64,000 bases of DNA from Pseudomonas taiwanensis DSM 21245. GTDB lineage: Bacteria; Pseudomonadota; Gammaproteobacteria; Pseudomonadales; Pseudomonadaceae. The position numbers were made by a program, and so were the translations under genes. The stretch spans positions 62,001 through 126,000 of the forward strand of contig NZ_AUEC01000016.1 of NCBI RefSeq assembly GCF_000425785.1. Direction: 5' to 3'. Shown here one piece after another: positions 42,458-51,358 of this stretch (positions are counted from its first letter, which is position 1; each line of letters starts with the position of its first letter). Under the pieces are notes generated by a model. It made no database searches, had not been told where the DNA came from, and saw nothing but the letters and a program-made list of their open reading frames with translations.

Positions 42458-43509
42458 TGAGCATGGATCGCGACCTCAGCCAGGACCTGCTGGAACAGGT
42501 CAACCAGGCGCTGAACCTAGGCAGCGCGCTGCGCATCCAGGGCAGCAACAGCAAGGCCATGCTTGGCCGAGCGGTGGCCGGCGAAGTCGTCGACACCCGT
42601 GGCCACCGTGGCATCGTACGCTACGACCCGACCGAACTGGTGCTCACCGCCCGCGCCGGTACACCGCTGCGCGAGATCGAGGCAGCGCTGTACGAAGCCG
42701 GGCAGATGCTGCCCTGCGAACCGCCGCACCTGGGTACCGAGGCGACCCTTGGTGGCATGGTCGCGGCGGGGTTGTCCGGGCCACGAAGGCCCTGGGCCGG
42801 TTCAGTGCGCGACTACGTCCTGGGCATACGGATGATCACCGGCCACGGCAAGCTGCTGCGCTTTGGTGGTGAAGTGATGAAGAACGTGGCCGGTTACGAT
42901 GTCTCGCGGCTGATGGCTGGCAGCTTCGGCTGCCTGGGCTTGCTGACCGAGGTGTCGCTAAAAGTGCTGCCACGTCCACGGCAATGCCTGAGCCTGCGGT
43001 TGCCCATGACCCGCCACCAGGCGCTGGCAGAGCTGGCCGAATGGGGCCAGCAACCCTTGCCGATCAGCGCCGCCTGCCACCACGGCGACGCACTGTACCT
43101 GCGCCTGGAAGGCGGCGAAGGTTCGGTGCAGTCGGCCCGTCAACGGCTGGGGGGCGAGGAACTCGATAGCCGCTTCTGGAGCGACCTGCGTGAACAGCGC
43201 CTGGGCTTCTTCGCTGCCCCAGCGCCGTTGTGGCGCGTGTCGCTGCCGATTGCCACCGGCGAACTGGAGCTGCCGGGCGAACAGCTGATCGACTGGGGCG
43301 GTGCGCAGCGCTGGCTCACCTCCACGGCCCCAGCGGCGCTGATTCGTGAGCAGGTCGCCCAGCGCGGCGGCCATGTCACAGGCTATGCAGCGGGCGATGA
43401 CAGCAGCGCACCACTGCCCGCCGCGCTGATGCGCTACCACCGCACCCTGAAGCAACAGCTCGACCCCCAGGGGGTTTTCAACCCCGGTCGTTTGTACCCG
43501 GATCTGTGA
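42457..43509 (+). CDS. glcE: Glycolate oxidase FAD-binding subunit GlcE
   Basis: 350 aa second FAD-binding subunit, the same length as E. coli GlcE. It has the short PCMH domain with LRIQGSNSKAMLG, LPCEPPHLGTEATLGGMVAAGLSGP and FGGEVMKNVAGYDVSRLMAGSFG, but lacks the long C-terminal cap of GlcD. The ATG at 42457 shares one base with the glcD TGA (TGATG), so translation is coupled. The C-terminal FNPGRLYPDL is typical. Confidence 0.96.
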   Translation: MSMDRDLSQDLLEQVNQALNLGSALRIQGSNSKAMLGRAVAGEVVDTRGHRGIVRYDPTELVLTARAGTPLREIEAALYEAGQMLPCEPPHLGTEATLGGMVAAGLSGPRRPWAGSVRDYVLGIRMITGHGKLLRFGGEVMKNVAGYDVSRLMAGSFGCLGLLTEVSLKVLPRPRQCLSLRLPMTRHQALAELAEWGQQPLPISAACHHGDALYLRLEGGEGSVQSARQRLGGEELDSRFWSDLREQRLGFFAAPAPLWRVSLPIATGELELPGEQLIDWGGAQRWLTSTAPAALIREQVAQRGGHVTGYAAGDDSSAPLPAALMRYHRTLKQQLDPQGVFNPGRLYPDL

Positions 43510-43518
43510 GGCCACGCC

Positions 43519-44754
43519 ATGCAAACCAACCTGAGCGAAACATCCAAGCGCCTGGCCCGCGCCGAAGAGGCCGAAAGCATCCTGCGCGCCTGCGTGCACT
43601 GTGGTTTCTGCACCGCCACCTGCCCCACCTACCAACTGCTTGGCGACGAACTGGACGGCCCGCGCGGACGTATCTACCTGATCAAGCAGGTGCTCGAAGG
43701 CGCGCCAGTCACCGCCAGCACCCAAGAGCACCTGGACCGCTGCCTGACGTGCCGCAACTGCGAAACCACCTGCCCCTCGGGGGTGAAGTACCACGATCTG
43801 CTGGACATTGGCCGCGCCGTGGTCGAGCAGCAAGTGCCGCGCCCCCTCGGCCAGCGCCTGCTGCGCCAGGGTTTGCGGGCGGTGGTGCCTCGGCCGGCCC
43901 TGTTCAAGGCCCTGAGCTGCACCGGCCAGGTGTTGCGGCCGCTGTTGCCGGCCACACTCAGGCATAAGCTGCCGGTGCATGTCGCCGATCCAGGCAAGCG
44001 CCCGGCACCACGCCATGCCCGCCGGGTGTTGCTGCTCGAAGGCTGCGTACAACCCGCGCTGTCGCCCAACACCAACGCGGCCGCGGCAAGACTGCTGGAC
44101 CGCTTGGGTATCAGCGTCGAGCCGGCGTTCGAAGCCGGCTGTTGCGGCGCCGTGGATTATCACCTCAACGCCCAGGAACGCGGCCTGGAACGCGCACGAC
44201 GCAACATCGATGCCTGGTGGCCGGCCATCGAAGCAGGCGCCGAAGCCATCGTACAAACCGCCAGCGGCTGCGGCGCGTTCGTGCGCGACTACGGTCACCT
44301 GCTGGAAAAAGACCCACGCTACGCCGCCAAGGCCAGACGGGTCAGCGACCTGTCACGCGATCTGGTGGAGATCCTGCGCGACGAGCCGGTCGAGCAACTG
44401 GGCCTGTGCACCGAACAGCGTCTGGCCTTCCATTGCCCGTGCACCCTGCAGCATGCCCTCAAGCTCGGCGGCGCGGTGGAGCGCCTGCTGACACGCCTGG
44501 GTTTCTCCCTCACTGCAGTGCCGGACGGCCATTTGTGCTGTGGCTCGGCTGGCACCTACTCGCTGACCCAGCCGGCATTGTCGCAACAGCTGCGCGACAA
44601 CCGCCTGGACGCCCTGGAAAGCGGCAAGCCGCAGATCATCGCCACCGCCAACATCGGTTGCCAGACCCACCTCGACGGCGCCGGGCGCACAACCGTGCGC
44701 CATTGGATCGAAATCGTCGAAGCAGCCCTGAACCCGGAGACCAACCATGCATAG
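43519..44754 (+). CDS. glcF: Glycolate oxidase iron-sulfur subunit GlcF
   Basis: 411 aa electron-transfer subunit. Two 4Fe-4S motifs lie near residues 25-35 (CVHCGFCTATCP) and 75-85 (CLTCRNCETTCP). Two CCG-type Cys-rich domains follow: EGCVQPALSPNTN ... GCCGA and HCPCTLQHALK ... LCCGSAGTYSL. These pass electrons towards the quinone pool. GAGG precedes the ATG, 9 bp after glcE, and the 3' end overlaps glcG by 8 bp. Confidence 0.97.
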   Translation: MQTNLSETSKRLARAEEAESILRACVHCGFCTATCPTYQLLGDELDGPRGRIYLIKQVLEGAPVTASTQEHLDRCLTCRNCETTCPSGVKYHDLLDIGRAVVEQQVPRPLGQRLLRQGLRAVVPRPALFKALSCTGQVLRPLLPATLRHKLPVHVADPGKRPAPRHARRVLLLEGCVQPALSPNTNAAAARLLDRLGISVEPAFEAGCCGAVDYHLNAQERGLERARRNIDAWWPAIEAGAEAIVQTASGCGAFVRDYGHLLEKDPRYAAKARRVSDLSRDLVEILRDEPVEQLGLCTEQRLAFHCPCTLQHALKLGGAVERLLTRLGFSLTAVPDGHLCCGSAGTYSLTQPALSQQLRDNRLDALESGKPQIIATANIGCQTHLDGAGRTTVRHWIEIVEAALNPETNHA

Positions 44755-45145
44755 CAAGCCCGTGATCGGCCAGGCCGAAGTCCATCGCCTGCTCAGCGCC
44801 GCCCGGCAACACGCACAGGCCAACCAGTGGAACGTGACGATCGCCGTGGTCGATGATGGCGGCCACCCATTGGCCCTGGAACGCATGGACGGCTGCGCCC
44901 CGGCCAGCGCCTACATCGCCGTTGAAAAGGCCCGCACCTCGGCGCTGGGACGCAAGGAAAGCCGCGATTACGAGCAAATGGTCAACGGTGGGCGCACCGC
45001 ATTCGTCACCGCGCCCTTGCTCACCAGCCTGGAAGGCGGCATACCGCTGAGGATCGACGGCCAAGTGGTGGGCGCCATCGGTGTGTCCGGGGTCAAGTCC
45101 GAGCAAGATGCCGAAGTGGCCAAGGCCGGGGCCGCTGCATTGTGA
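44747..45145 (+). CDS. glcG: GlcG (HbpS/DUF336 family)
   Basis: 132 aa. The family motif VTIAVVDDGGHPLALERMDG and the GGIPLRIDGQVVGAIGVSG core are clear. GlcG is a conserved part of the glycolate locus but its role is not established; relatives bind heme or cobalamin-like ligands in other contexts. It starts within the last codons of glcF and ends the operon. No terminator is evident after it. Confidence 0.93.
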   Translation: MHSKPVIGQAEVHRLLSAARQHAQANQWNVTIAVVDDGGHPLALERMDGCAPASAYIAVEKARTSALGRKESRDYEQMVNGGRTAFVTAPLLTSLEGGIPLRIDGQVVGAIGVSGVKSEQDAEVAKAGAAAL

Positions 45146-45170
45146 CGGCGTCGTTGCCAGAAGCCAGACG

Positions 45171-45746
45171 TCAGTCCGGCACCACCACCGGCTCACCGAT
45201 TGCGTAGAAATGCCCACCCGCCACGTAATGCAGGCTGCGCCACTGCGGGTCGGCATGCTCATAGGCCCAGTGCCCATCACGGAACACCCGATCGTCCGCC
45301 CAGGCTGCCACCACTTCACCGATGAACAGGTCATAGGTGTTCTGGTTGTGCGGCTCGTCGATCACCCGGCACATCAACCAGGCCGAGCAGCCCTGCACCA
45401 AGGGTGGCGCGTAGCCCTGGACATGGGCCAACTCGACGCCAATGCTGGCCAGCTTGTCGGGGTGGTCGAACAGGCTGCGCGTGCCGACTTCGTGGGTCAG
45501 CTCAGCCTGAGCAGCCGTCGGCACCTGGATCGCGAACCAGCCACTGCCTTCTACCAATTGCCGGGTGCGGGCCGTCTTGTCGAGCACCACCGTGACCTTG
45601 GGTGGGTCGAAGTCCAACGCACAGGCCCAGGCAGCAGCCATGACGTTTTCCACGCCCACATGGTGCGCGGACACCAGCACGGTCGGCCCGTGATTGAGCA
45701 GGCGATAAGCCTTGTTCAGGTCGACGGCTTGAAAATGGCTGTTCAT
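45171..45746 (-). CDS. Flavin reductase family protein
   Basis: 191 aa FMN-binding split-barrel protein. GPTVLVSAHHVGVENVMAAAWACALDFDPPKVTVVLDK is the family N-terminal block, followed by TRQLVEGSGWFAIQVPTA. Such proteins are flavin reductases or flavoredoxins that supply reduced FMN. The ATG at 45746 gives MNSHFQAVDLNKAYRLL; a longer frame exists upstream but runs across the divergent gene. Partner unknown. Confidence 0.86.
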   Translation of the reverse strand: MNSHFQAVDLNKAYRLLNHGPTVLVSAHHVGVENVMAAAWACALDFDPPKVTVVLDKTARTRQLVEGSGWFAIQVPTAAQAELTHEVGTRSLFDHPDKLASIGVELAHVQGYAPPLVQGCSAWLMCRVIDEPHNQNTYDLFIGEVVAAWADDRVFRDGHWAYEHADPQWRSLHYVAGGHFYAIGEPVVVPD

Positions 45747-45974
45747 CGGGACGCCTCGGCAATGCGATTTAGCGAGACATTGTGCCGCAGTGCCATAGGG
45801 CGGTACCAGCCTGACCGATGGCGCCAATAGCGATAAATTCGGAAATTTCCCACGGACAGAACGGATGTGCCTTACTTGTCGCAGCCACCCGGCGAAAACA
45901 TGATCGGCACTGGATGACAAAGGGCCGCAAGGAACTGGCGGCCCGACCCCGCTCGCGATCCGAGGAGGTTCCCC

Positions 45975-46313
45975 ATGCTGAAACACCTGCGCACCACCGC
46001 CGAACTGCGCAGCGCCCTGCGCGAACTGCTGGACCACGACATCAGCAACCCTGATGACGACCCGCACCTGTCCGGCGTGCTGTTCTTCTGCTCGACCGAT
46101 GAACGCACCCGGCAACTGGTCGAACAGATCGAGCTACTGGCCAGTGAAGTGTTCTTCGATGCCAGTGGCCGCGCCATCAGCCACCGCATGAGCGCCGTCG
46201 CCGTGGAAGGGGTGCGCATCAAACAGAAGCGCAAGGCACCGGCTGACGAGACGGTGATCCGCATCGCCCTGCCGGACAAAAGGTACATCACCGTGAGCAC
46301 GGCTCGATTCTAG
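45975..46313 (+). CDS. Hypothetical protein, 112 aa
   Basis: I do not recognise a family. The protein is soluble, with a helical N half (LRTTAELRSALRELLDHD) and a basic central part (GVRIKQKRKAPAD); no signal peptide or membrane segment is seen. A very strong GAGGAGG ribosome site precedes the ATG, so it is probably a real, well-translated gene. Its stop codon is the first three bases of a 29-bp palindrome. It lies between a flavin reductase and a MocR regulator. Confidence 0.75.
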   Translation: MLKHLRTTAELRSALRELLDHDISNPDDDPHLSGVLFFCSTDERTRQLVEQIELLASEVFFDASGRAISHRMSAVAVEGVRIKQKRKAPADETVIRIALPDKRYITVSTARF

Positions 46314-46339
46314 TGTGGTGTTTCAGAAATACCACACTA
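46311..46339. promoter_or_regulatory. 29-bp palindrome overlapping a stop codon
   Basis: Arms TAGTGTGGTGTTTC and GAAATACCACACTA differ at one position around a single central A. No T run follows, so a terminator is doubtful. It lies 107 bp upstream of the MocR start and could be an operator. Confidence 0.5.
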
Positions 46340-46446
46340 GGTAACCCGCACGGTGGCGCTGCCATGCCCTGTAACAGCGATCTCGGGGTGCACGTTGACC
46401 AGCGGTATCCGCTATCCTGAGCAATTCTGCGCTGCGGACCCCCACC

Positions 46447-47880
46447 ATGGAATTGCACATCCGCCTGGACGGCCGCAAAGGCTTGGCCGACCAGCTCTAT
46501 CGACAACTGCGTGCCGGTATCGACAGTGGCCACCTGGCCGCGGGCACCCAGCTCCCCCCCTCCCGGCTGCTGGCCGAACAACTGGGGGTTTCGCGCAAGA
46601 CCGTGGCCGAGGCCTATTCCCGTCTGACCTACGACAACTTGCTCAGCGGTGTAGTGGGTCGCGGCACCTTCATCACCCCACGGCAACCGGTGAGCGTGAG
46701 CGATACGCAGGCCATTCCCCTGGCCGCCGCCGACTCGCTGCAACGCTGGCAGCAGCGGGCTACGGTGCTGGCCAGGCGCACACTGCAAGCGCCCTCGCGC
46801 TATGACTTCGTTGGCGGCGCCTCGACCAAGGCGCAGTTTCCCTTCGACCAGTGGCGCAGTTGCCTGAACTACGCGTTGCGTCGCAGCCAGCGCCATCCCG
46901 AGCGGCAATTCCCGGCCCAGGGGCTGCCAGAGCTGCGCGAAGCCATTGCCCACCACATCGCCTACGCCCGCGGCGTGCACTGCAGCGCGGCGGATGTGCT
47001 GGTCTGCAACGGCGCCCAGCAAGCACTGGACCTGATTGCCCGCGTGCTGATCGAACCCGGCTGCCAGGTGGCCATGGAAGACCCCGGCTACCCACCCGCA
47101 CGGCAACTGTTCCTGGCCCTGGGTGCCCGCCTGCAATCGGTACCGGTGGACGACCAAGGCATGTGCGTCGAGCAGATCGCCCAAGGCACGCGGCTGATCT
47201 ACGTCACCCCTTCGCATCAGTTTCCGTTGGGCATGCCGATGAGCGAAGGCCGCCGTCAGGCTTTGCTGGCCCGCGCCGCAGAGCTGGGTGCACTGATCAT
47301 CGAGGACGACTATGACTGCGAATTCCGTTACCACGGACCGGCGTCGGACGCCCTGCAGCGCCTCGACCGACACGGTCTGGTGGCCTATGTCGGGACCTTC
47401 TCGAAAACCTTGCTGCCCGAGCTGCGCCTGGGCTACGCGGTGCTACCGGCCGCAGTACTGCAGGCGGCCTGCGTGGCCAAGCACCTGACCGACTGGCACA
47501 GCCCCACGCTGCTGCAGTGGGCATTGGCACGCTTTATCAGCGAAGGACACCTGAACAAGCACATACGCCGCTGCCACGGCATCTACAGCGCCCGCCGCGA
47601 ACGGATCCTGTCACGCCTGGAAGGCGACCTGGCCCCATGGTTCCGGGCCGTGCCCGCCAGTGCTGGTTTTCACCTGAGTGCGCTGGCGCAGCCGCAGGTC
47701 GATGTGGAGCTTCTGGCCAACCTGGCCCGCAAGGTCGAAGTAGGCCTTTACTCACTGGCCCCCTTCTACCACGAAGTCCCGGTGCGCCCTGGCTTGTTGA
47801 TGGGGTTCGGTGCGATCGAGCTGCTGGACATCGACCCGGCCCTGGACCGGGTGGTCGATACCCTGCAACGACTCAGTTGA
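46447..47880 (+). CDS. MocR-type PLP-dependent regulator
   Basis: 477 aa. The N-terminal GntR-type winged helix (about residues 8-75: GLADQLYRQLRAGIDSGHLAAG to LAEQLGVSRKTVAEAYSRL) is fused to an aminotransferase fold I domain (about 110-477). EDDYDCEFRYHG and GTFSKTLLPELRLGY, with the PLP-binding Lys, are present. MocR proteins sense vitamin B6 or amino-acid ligands. It is convergent with the transporter-deaminase pair, overlapping its 3' end by 8 bp. Confidence 0.93.
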   Translation: MELHIRLDGRKGLADQLYRQLRAGIDSGHLAAGTQLPPSRLLAEQLGVSRKTVAEAYSRLTYDNLLSGVVGRGTFITPRQPVSVSDTQAIPLAAADSLQRWQQRATVLARRTLQAPSRYDFVGGASTKAQFPFDQWRSCLNYALRRSQRHPERQFPAQGLPELREAIAHHIAYARGVHCSAADVLVCNGAQQALDLIARVLIEPGCQVAMEDPGYPPARQLFLALGARLQSVPVDDQGMCVEQIAQGTRLIYVTPSHQFPLGMPMSEGRRQALLARAAELGALIIEDDYDCEFRYHGPASDALQRLDRHGLVAYVGTFSKTLLPELRLGYAVLPAAVLQAACVAKHLTDWHSPTLLQWALARFISEGHLNKHIRRCHGIYSARRERILSRLEGDLAPWFRAVPASAGFHLSALAQPQVDVELLANLARKVEVGLYSLAPFYHEVPVRPGLLMGFGAIELLDIDPALDRVVDTLQRLS

Positions 47881-49069
47881 CCGCAGGCGCCCGGTCGACC
47901 CGCTGCGCTCGAGCGATTGCGACCGAATAGCCGCGCGGGGCAAAACACAGGGTGACCAGCAGCATCGCCAGCACAGTGAGCGCCAGCAACGACCAGGACG
48001 CCTGGAAGTCACCGCTCACATCACGCAACCAACCGGTGATGTAGGGCACGATGCCGGTGATGATGAAACCGATCCCCTGCACGAAGGCTGCCAGGCTGCC
48101 CGCCTCGGCCGGAGTCTTCAGGTGCTCCAGGGTCAAGGTCAGGCTCAGGCTGAAGCATGCACCCAGGCCGAAGCCGATCATCGCCACCCAGGCCCCCATG
48201 GCCTGCGTCGGCGCCAGCAACAACCCCAGAAAACCGACCAATTGGATCGACAAGGCCATCCACAGCCCTGGGCGACGATCGAGCCAACGCCGCAATAGCA
48301 ATGGCAGTCCCAAGGCACCGGCAACCTGGAAGAGGGTCATCAACCCGACCAGGTCACCACCGCCCTGAGCCGTGCCACCGTGCTCCAGGTGGTAGGCCGG
48401 CAGCCAAGCGACCATGCTGGTATAGCCACCATTGATCAGTCCGAAGTACAGCGCCAGCAACCAGGCCCGACGGTTGCTGAACCAGTGCCCGCCGGCGGTA
48501 CTGGACCGTTTCGGTACAGCCTGGCGGGGGCGCAGCGAACCCCAGGCGAGTGCCGCCAGCACCGCGGGAATCGCCCACAACCCAAGGCCTGCCTGCCAGC
48601 GCCCGAAGTACTCACTCAGATGCGGCCCGAACACCGCCGCCAGCCCTCCTCCACTCATCAGCGCCGCCGAGTACAACCCCATGGTTGCCGCCAGGCGGCT
48701 GGGGAACCAGCGGTTCACCAGCCCCGGCATCATGCCCTGGACCACGGCCACGCCTAGCCCGGCAAGCACCGCACTGGCGACCAACGCGGCGGCGCTGTCC
48801 AGTTGCAGACGCCACAGGCAGGCCAAGGCAATGGCCGACAGCCCGACCAGCATGCCACCGTGCTCACTGAGCCAACGCCGCAGCCAAGGTTGCAGCAATG
48901 GCACCAGTCCCATGCACAGCACCGGCAACGCGGTCAGCAACGCAGCCTGTTGGTAGCCCAGGCCCGTGCTTTCGCGCATCGGTTCGAGCAACGGGCCGAT
49001 ACTGGTAAGGATGGGCCGCAGGTTCAACGCCAGCAGCACCACCAGCAACACGTTCAGTGCACCTCTCAT
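47873..49069 (-). CDS. CynX/NimT family MFS transporter
   Basis: 398 aa with about 12 hydrophobic helices. The N terminus LLVVLLALNLRPILTSIGPLL and PGLVNRWFPSRLAATMGLYSAAL are typical of the CynX/NimT group (cyanate, 2-nitroimidazole and related compounds). The ATG at 49069 overlaps the deaminase stop (ATGA); a start 7 codons upstream is less likely. Cotranscription with the deaminase suggests a nucleobase-like or nitrogen-rich substrate, as inference. Confidence 0.87.
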   Translation of the reverse strand: MRGALNVLLVVLLALNLRPILTSIGPLLEPMRESTGLGYQQAALLTALPVLCMGLVPLLQPWLRRWLSEHGGMLVGLSAIALACLWRLQLDSAAALVASAVLAGLGVAVVQGMMPGLVNRWFPSRLAATMGLYSAALMSGGGLAAVFGPHLSEYFGRWQAGLGLWAIPAVLAALAWGSLRPRQAVPKRSSTAGGHWFSNRRAWLLALYFGLINGGYTSMVAWLPAYHLEHGGTAQGGGDLVGLMTLFQVAGALGLPLLLRRWLDRRPGLWMALSIQLVGFLGLLLAPTQAMGAWVAMIGFGLGACFSLSLTLTLEHLKTPAEAGSLAAFVQGIGFIITGIVPYITGWLRDVSGDFQASWSLLALTVLAMLLVTLCFAPRGYSVAIARAQRVDRAPAVN

Positions 49070-49524
49070 TGTGTGCTGGCCTGCTTCCATTGTTGATAGA
49101 GGCCGGCCTCACCCGAGGGCTTGAAGGGGCGAAGCGGCAGACATTGCTGCTGCGGGGGCCGGGCCATCTGGGCATAGACAGCCGCCGTGGACAGTCCATA
49201 GGGCTCGCCTTCGTCATTGTCATAGGCGAACCAGGCTCGCTCGATGCCACACAGGTGCATGGCGGCCAGGCACATTGGGCACGGATGGCCGCTGGCATAG
49301 ATCTGCGCACCGTCCAGGCGCGCTTGCCCCAAGGCCTTGGCCGCCTGGCGAATGGCCTGCATTTCGGCATGGGCGGTGGGGTCCTGGGTGCAGTGGATCT
49401 CGTTGACCGCACGGGCCACGACCTTGCCCTGGTACACCAGCACGGCGCCGAAGGGCCGGCCGCCGGCCTGGATATTGGCACGAGCCAGCTCAAGGGCTTC
49501 GCGCATGTAACGTTCTTCGGGCAT
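49066..49524 (-). CDS. Nucleoside/guanine deaminase-like protein
   Basis: 152 aa zinc-dependent cytidine-deaminase superfamily protein. The zinc motif is HAEMQAI and PCPMCLAAMHLCG, with the catalytic Glu. The C-terminal GEPYGLSTAAVYAQMARPP and LPLRPF are like the domain-swapped guanine deaminase of bacilli more than TadA. It is the first gene of the pair, with AGGAGT before the ATG at 49524. It probably deaminates a base imported or exported by the partner transporter. Confidence 0.85.
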   Translation of the reverse strand: MPEERYMREALELARANIQAGGRPFGAVLVYQGKVVARAVNEIHCTQDPTAHAEMQAIRQAAKALGQARLDGAQIYASGHPCPMCLAAMHLCGIERAWFAYDNDEGEPYGLSTAAVYAQMARPPQQQCLPLRPFKPSGEAGLYQQWKQASTQ

Positions 49525-49731
49525 GGACACGTACTCCTGATGCAAGACCCGGTCATTATCCCGGCAGACGCTTGCCGGCTGAAATGAAGAGATTGGATGC
49601 CTGCCAGTGGCTACCCAAATGGGGCCATTGGCCTCCCTTGAAAGCGCGGGATTGGCTATCGGGTGAGCGCACGGGCACGGCTAAGGTAGCTGCATGTCCA
49701 CACCCCTTCACACTTGAATACGGAGACTGTC

Positions 49732-50169
49732 ATGCAAGCGCGCATCGAATGGGCCAAGCACGCCCCGCAAGCCTACAAAGCCATGGTCGGCCTGGAGCAG
49801 GCCCTGGCCAACAGTGGCCTGGAAAACTCACTGCTGGAGCTGGTGCGCCTGCGCGCATCGCAGATCAACGGCTGCGCCTACTGCGTGAACATGCACGCCA
49901 ATGACGCGCGCATGGCCGGCGAAACCGAAGCACGCCTGCAAACCTTGAGCGTATGGCGCGAAACCCGTTACTTCACGCCACGCGAACGTGCAGCACTGGC
50001 CTGGGTAGAAAGCCTGACCCGCCTCGCCGAACACGGCGCACCGCAGGCGGAATACGACGCGCTGTTCGAACACTTCGAAGCCGAGGAAGTGGCCAACCTG
50101 ACGCTGGCGATCGCCACCATCAATGCCTGGAACCGCTTCGGTGTTGGCTTTGCGATGGTGCCGGCCTGA
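49732..50169 (+). CDS. AhpD-like carboxymuconolactone decarboxylase family protein
   Basis: 145 aa all-helical protein. INGCAYCVNMHANDARMAGE carries the CxxC-x3-H motif of AhpD-like peroxidase subunits. C-terminal ATINAWNRFGVGFAM is also typical. ACGGAG before the ATG at 49732 is a good ribosome site. The 3' end abuts the AraC gene stop with no gap (convergent). A second protein with this fold lies at 30793, but the two are not alike in detail. Confidence 0.9.
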   Translation: MQARIEWAKHAPQAYKAMVGLEQALANSGLENSLLELVRLRASQINGCAYCVNMHANDARMAGETEARLQTLSVWRETRYFTPRERAALAWVESLTRLAEHGAPQAEYDALFEHFEAEEVANLTLAIATINAWNRFGVGFAMVPA

Positions 50170-51189
50170 TCACTCGGTTCTGGCTACCGCCAAGCGCGCC
50201 CGGTAGGTACCCGGGCTCTGCCCCGTCCACTTCTTGAACGCCCGGTGGAACGCACTGGGCTCTTGAAAACCGGCCTGCTCGGCAATTTCGGCAATGCTCA
50301 AGGTGCCGTCGCGTAGGCGCTCGAAAGCCATGGCGCGACGTACCTCGTCCTTGATCTGCTGGTACGAGCGCCCTTCGCGTTCCAGTTGTCGACGGAAGGT
50401 GCTGGCACTAATGCCTTGCTGATCGGCCAGCGCTGCCAATGTCGGCCATTGCCCGTATCCCCGCGCGCGCAGGTGACGGTACACCTCGGCCACCAGGCCA
50501 TTCTGGTTGCGAAAGCGAATCACCAGCCCCTGGGGCGCACTGCGCAGAAAGGTCTTGAGACCGGCCAGGTCCTGTACCACCGGCAGACGCAACCAGGCGC
50601 TGTCGAACTCCACTTCGGTACGGCCGCTGCCCAGGCGCAGGTCCGGCCCCCACAGCAACAGGTCATCTTCCTGGGCCGGGCGCGCCACCGAGAGCTCGGT
50701 TCGGTCGATGGCAATGCGCTGACCGGCCAGCCAGCACGACAGACCGATCATCAGCACCAGGTAGGTTTCCTCGGCGTACACCCGGGTCAAAGGGTCGACG
50801 ATGCTCGACTGTACGCTGATCACCGCCCGGCCGCCGCGTACCGTCAGGCTGCCGTGCAGGTCACGCAGGAACAGACTGAAATTGGCCATGCACTGGCGCA
50901 AGGCCTTTTCCAGGTTCGGTTCCTGGATCAGCCCACGGCAGATCAGGGCAAAACTGCCCAGCGGCATGCCGTGGCTGTCGAGACGGAAAAACTCATCGTC
51001 GAGCAGTTGAATCAGCTCTAGCCACAGCTGCGCGAAAGCCTTGGCCGGCACCCGCGCCTGGGGTTGCCCGAGCAGCGCCGGGTCGATGCCCACGGCACGC
51101 AGACGCGCATCGCGTTCATCGGGGCGATCACGCAAGGCATGAAGCATGGCATTGAGAAAGTACACCGCGACCGAATCGCTCTCGCGCAT
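50170..51189 (-). CDS. AraC family regulator (OruR/ArgR-type ligand domain)
   Basis: 339 aa. An N-terminal arabinose-binding-like domain of about 200 residues (PAKAFAQLWLELIQLLDDEFF, PLGSFALICRGLI) belongs to the PF12625 type. The C-terminal helix-turn-helix pair includes LAALADQQGISASTFRRQLEREG and SIAEIAEQAGFQEPSAFHRAFKKWTG. It is divergent from the thiolase and dehydrogenase genes and so probably controls them. The effector is unknown; members of this group sense lipids, diols or amino acids. Confidence 0.9.
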   Translation of the reverse strand: MRESDSVAVYFLNAMLHALRDRPDERDARLRAVGIDPALLGQPQARVPAKAFAQLWLELIQLLDDEFFRLDSHGMPLGSFALICRGLIQEPNLEKALRQCMANFSLFLRDLHGSLTVRGGRAVISVQSSIVDPLTRVYAEETYLVLMIGLSCWLAGQRIAIDRTELSVARPAQEDDLLLWGPDLRLGSGRTEVEFDSAWLRLPVVQDLAGLKTFLRSAPQGLVIRFRNQNGLVAEVYRHLRARGYGQWPTLAALADQQGISASTFRRQLEREGRSYQQIKDEVRRAMAFERLRDGTLSIAEIAEQAGFQEPSAFHRAFKKWTGQSPGTYRARLAVARTE

Positions 51190-51358
51190 GGCGTTTTTCG
51201 CTGTCTATGCTGAGTGGCAAAAAATGCCAGGTTGACTGAACAGTTCCGGCATAGGCTCAAGCCCGGCCTTTGCCTAGACTCGGACCTAACCGACGGATCA
51301 CCGGCCATTCTCGCAGAGCCTGGCCCGGTCCCGCCATGCCTTCGCAATCGGAGCCCCT

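Noticed and set aside
45841..45850. GGAAATTTCC palindrome between the flavin reductase and the 112-aa gene
   Set aside because: Ten bases only, with no partner site; likely by chance in an AT-rich patch.
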